Shown here: one piece after another, positions 61,801 to 64,000 of the stretch
How positions within the stretch are numbered: the first letter of the stretch is position 1
How the letters are laid out: every line of letters begins with the position of its first letter
Assembly (NCBI RefSeq): GCF_021134715.1
Contig: NC_060020.1
Location: 2,356,001 to 2,420,000 of the forward strand
Direction of reading: 5' to 3'
Source of the DNA: Daphnia pulex
Lineage: Eukaryota; Arthropoda; Branchiopoda; Diplostraca; Daphniidae
DNA: 64,000 nucleotides
The notes under the pieces: model-generated
Told to the model about the DNA's origin: nothing
The model's database searches: none
What the model saw: only the letters and a program-made list of their open reading frames with translations
Translations under genes and position numbers: made by a program

Positions 61801-62771
61801 ACTGCTTCCTAGATATTAACAAACATAAACATGAATGAATAACATGGATGAAAAAGTAAAAATAATAAAATAAAACAAATAGTGAAAAAACATTTATAAG
61901 ATTCCTTACCTGTATCCATTGATTAAGCTGATAGAGATCTTGTTTGCCAAGTTCACAACTGTCTTCCTCTTCTTGAATTCCAGTTGAAGGACTTAAAAAA
62001 AATACACACAGTTCATCAGATTCAAGCTATCGTTGAAAATTGTTTTTTTAAATTTACCTGGCTTTGGCTTCTTTGCCATCAGGTAAATATAGCTTTACAG
62101 TGGCTACAATACAACCATGAGTAACTATAGCATTCCAAAGAATTATGGATTATGCACCATTCTAGGAATATGTTAAATTCAAGGTAAATACCTTTTCTTG
62201 AATTTTCCATAACATCTACTCCAAACTGTACTATATCACCAGAGCACACTTCTCTTGGTGCTGATTCTTCAGATCCTTTACTTAATCTCTGATTGTTCAC
62301 AAATGTGCCATTACTGCTTTTGGTGTCTTGTAAATAAAACTAAAAATGAAATTAAACATTTATATGCTTTTCGCACCTTATATAGAATACAACACTCTAA
62401 AAATACCTTTCCATCTTTGTACCATAGCAAAGCATGGTTCCTAGATAACACTTTACAATCAAATATGGCATTGTTGACAGCAGGCTTCACTCTTGCCACT
62501 GAGCGCCCAACTTTCATGGCACTTTCCAGGCTGAGATTTCTCTCCTGCGAACCATAACATATCTTATTACTTTGATCAAAATATGCTTTAGCAGAGGCTT
62601 GTGTAGTACCTGGAAAGGGTGTGAATTTGGTCTACAGATGAGTGTTGCTCTTGGAACCATCTTGTTGGATTCCTGTCCCCCATTCTCGGGGGAATCTTTA
62701 AGGGTCACATTGTTTTCGTCCAGCGCGGAGAGAGAGACGGATCGGGGTACGTCGAATTCGATCACAACCAT
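58881..62771 (-). CDS. Slmap: SLMAP (sarcolemma-associated protein), 15 exons, 762 aa
   Basis: The minus-strand exons are 62771-62610, 62544-62407, 62339-62192, 62124-62058, 61991-61910, 61808-61641, 61571-61429, 61363-61129, 61068-60847, 60785-60719, 60127-59843, 59776-59647, 59578-59353, 59276-59139 and 58958-58881. They total 2289 nt with consistent phases. Residues about 45-165 are an FHA phosphothreonine-binding domain ('KVGRSVAR', '[13 protein letters not shown]', '[16 protein letters not shown]', '[10 protein letters not shown]'). Long heptad coiled coils follow, with '[10 protein letters not shown]'-type acidic linkers (here '[13 protein letters not shown]'). The last exon encodes a C-terminal membrane anchor ('[18 protein letters not shown]'). 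SLMAP sits in the STRIPAK phosphatase complex, binds phosphorylated Hippo/MST kinase through FHA, and is anchored to ER, nuclear or plasma membranes. The identification is firm from FHA and tail sequence. Confidence 0.93.
60343..60408 (-). CDS. Slmap: Possible SLMAP cassette exon (66 nt)
   Basis: Within the 591-bp intron between the exons ending 60719 and starting 60127 there is an acceptor 'tgtgtgtag' and a donor CAAG|gtgaat flanking 66 nt. The stretch has no stop in the required phase 1 and returns the same phase, adding 22 residues including '[13 protein letters not shown]'. Compatible length, phase and sites support an optional exon in the coiled-coil region. It needs transcript evidence. 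Confidence 0.45.
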
Positions 62772-64000
62772 CCGACCAGCCTTCGATTAATGACTGTCGA
62801 ACTCTGTGAAGAGCCGCCCTTCCTCGCGTTTCACTATTTTGAAAATAACATGCAGACTACTTCAAGAGAGAGATTGTGTTACTTGAGTTCACTACTGTTC
62901 ACTTCAGCCCGAAAACCGTGCTCTGGCTATTGATTAAACTAACAAAATCTATGGAGTTATTCACCAACACTCACTCGACAAGATTTCCCCAAGTATATCC
63001 CCAATCATGCTTAAAGTTACGGCCAAAACTCTCTCTCTCTACAGACCACACAGGCACACACACAATCTGAAAAAAGGACACAAGCAATAAGAAAGGGAGA
63101 GGGAGGGAGGGGTTAAGGTAGCTACGGTGGCGCTACCTATTGTTGATATTTTTAACGGAAGTTAGTCGGCGACACCTTACGAAATTATTACGTAACTTAC
63201 AAAATAATTTATGTTATTTTTCATGTACATTCGTATTTTTCAAAGAAAAAACGTTTCTGTATTTTTTTAAAAATTAATATGAAAGAAAAGATGTAACATC
63301 GATCACCGTTCAACACCGGTGACCGGTCTCTATCTTTCTGATTGTTCTTCTGTGCTGGCTATGGCTTCTATTTTTTCGTAGAATTTCGCATGAAATCATT
63401 GCGAATAATAGATTTTTATCGCAGAGGAGATAGTTGCGCATAAAATTCCTTTCGATTGAATCATCAAGCCATTAGCAATGATTGAAATGTCAACTCTTAT
63501 CGAGGGAGATAACAAAGATGAAAGATCAAATATATAAAGAAGCAGGTGTATAATAAGATAACAGATATTCATGCAACTTCCCGTTTATTATGACTAGAAA
63601 TTAAGAAATAAAAAAAAAAAAACTTGCCCATTTACATGACTTAATCTATTTTATCGCACTGTATGCCTGTATCTGTATCCTGTTCCTGTTTGTTTTTTCC
63701 TGTATGGTTTCGCGCGACATCTAGTGGGATCTAGTGAGAAGAGACTTCTATTTTGACACAATCTAACGATTCAAGAGTGCAGACTGCATTTGTATTTTGT
63801 TGTTTTTCTGTAGCAATAGCTAACAGGTCTGTCAGTGACACTCTCTAATCAAATTGTTTTCCTTTTTTGTGAAGTAAAGTTAACTATACGTCATTTTAAA
63901 GTTCGCTTCAACTGTTTCGAACTTTCCAATTTATTCTATAATAAAGGTAAGTTTTTGTTGTCACACCTAACATAGTATCCATCCAGTGTTGTAAATGATG
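62772..64000. other. SLMAP promoter side and right-hand intergenic region
   Basis: A CT-rich tract ('actctctctctctacag', about 63029-63045) and (CA)n near 63053 lie upstream of the SLMAP start. 'gcgacatctagtggg' at 63714-63728 is CTCF-like. A strong donor, AAAG|gtaagttttt near 63949, on the plus strand could end an untranslated first exon of a gene beyond the window. No coding exon was recognised. Confidence 0.4.

Noticed and set aside
1..64000. CRISPR arrays, bacterial operons or tRNA/rRNA genes
   Set aside because: The DNA is eukaryotic with spliced genes. No regular spacer arrays or convincing cloverleaf tRNA or rRNA segments were seen by eye; tRNAscan would be decisive for tRNAs.

Overview
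This is eukaryotic nuclear DNA. Genes are split by many short introns (about 60-110 bp) with GT-AG sites, intergenic DNA is AT-rich, and the two large genes are animal cytoskeletal and membrane-contact proteins (filamin and SLMAP) with arthropod-like organisation. The overall look (compact introns, microsatellites, fragments of LINE, hAT and pogo-type elements) fits a branchiopod crustacean such as Daphnia. That assignment is inference from style and remembered homology, not a search result.

Left third (1-27.8 kb): an accessory, repeat-rich region of small intron-containing genes and transposon debris. In order: the end of a SAM-domain gene (+); tandem repeats; an 8-exon gene (+) with the two helix-turn-helix domains of a pogo/CENP-B transposase but no nuclease; a 630-bp palindrome; a hAT-type MITE with 8-bp target duplication; a LINE 3' end; a FLYWCH-type gene (-) cut by a 100-N gap; a patchwork of gene fragments (GALE-like, coiled coil, KLHL20-like kelch pseudogene); a spliced Rep-like gene resembling the replication protein of small circular ssDNA (CRESS) viruses, with helicase motifs kept and nicking motifs apparently lost; and, 740 bp further on the same strand, a compact intact RPA70-like single-stranded-DNA-binding gene with its own TATA/Inr promoter. 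Then come a 190-bp tandem duplication, a degenerate transposon ORF, an intact 6-exon SAM-domain gene (-, SAMD3-like) and a 155-bp hairpin.

Right two thirds (27.8-62.8 kb): filamin (Drosophila cheerio orthologue by content), 27 exons on the minus strand. The exon lengths sum to 7353 nt (2450 aa), with all splice phases agreeing. A 7.4-kb intron holds an alternative first exon (33114-32779) that splices in phase and predicts a short filamin of 989 aa. Upstream on the same strand is SLMAP (15 exons, 762 aa) with an FHA domain, coiled coils, two alternative tail-anchor last exons and a possible 66-nt cassette exon.

The most notable feature is the neighbouring Rep-helicase-like and RPA-like genes: a viral-type replication helicase and a cut-down ssDNA-binding protein, both intron-bearing and both open. 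Whether they work together is inference. Filamin crosslinks actin and SLMAP anchors signalling complexes (STRIPAK) to membranes; their adjacency need not be functional.
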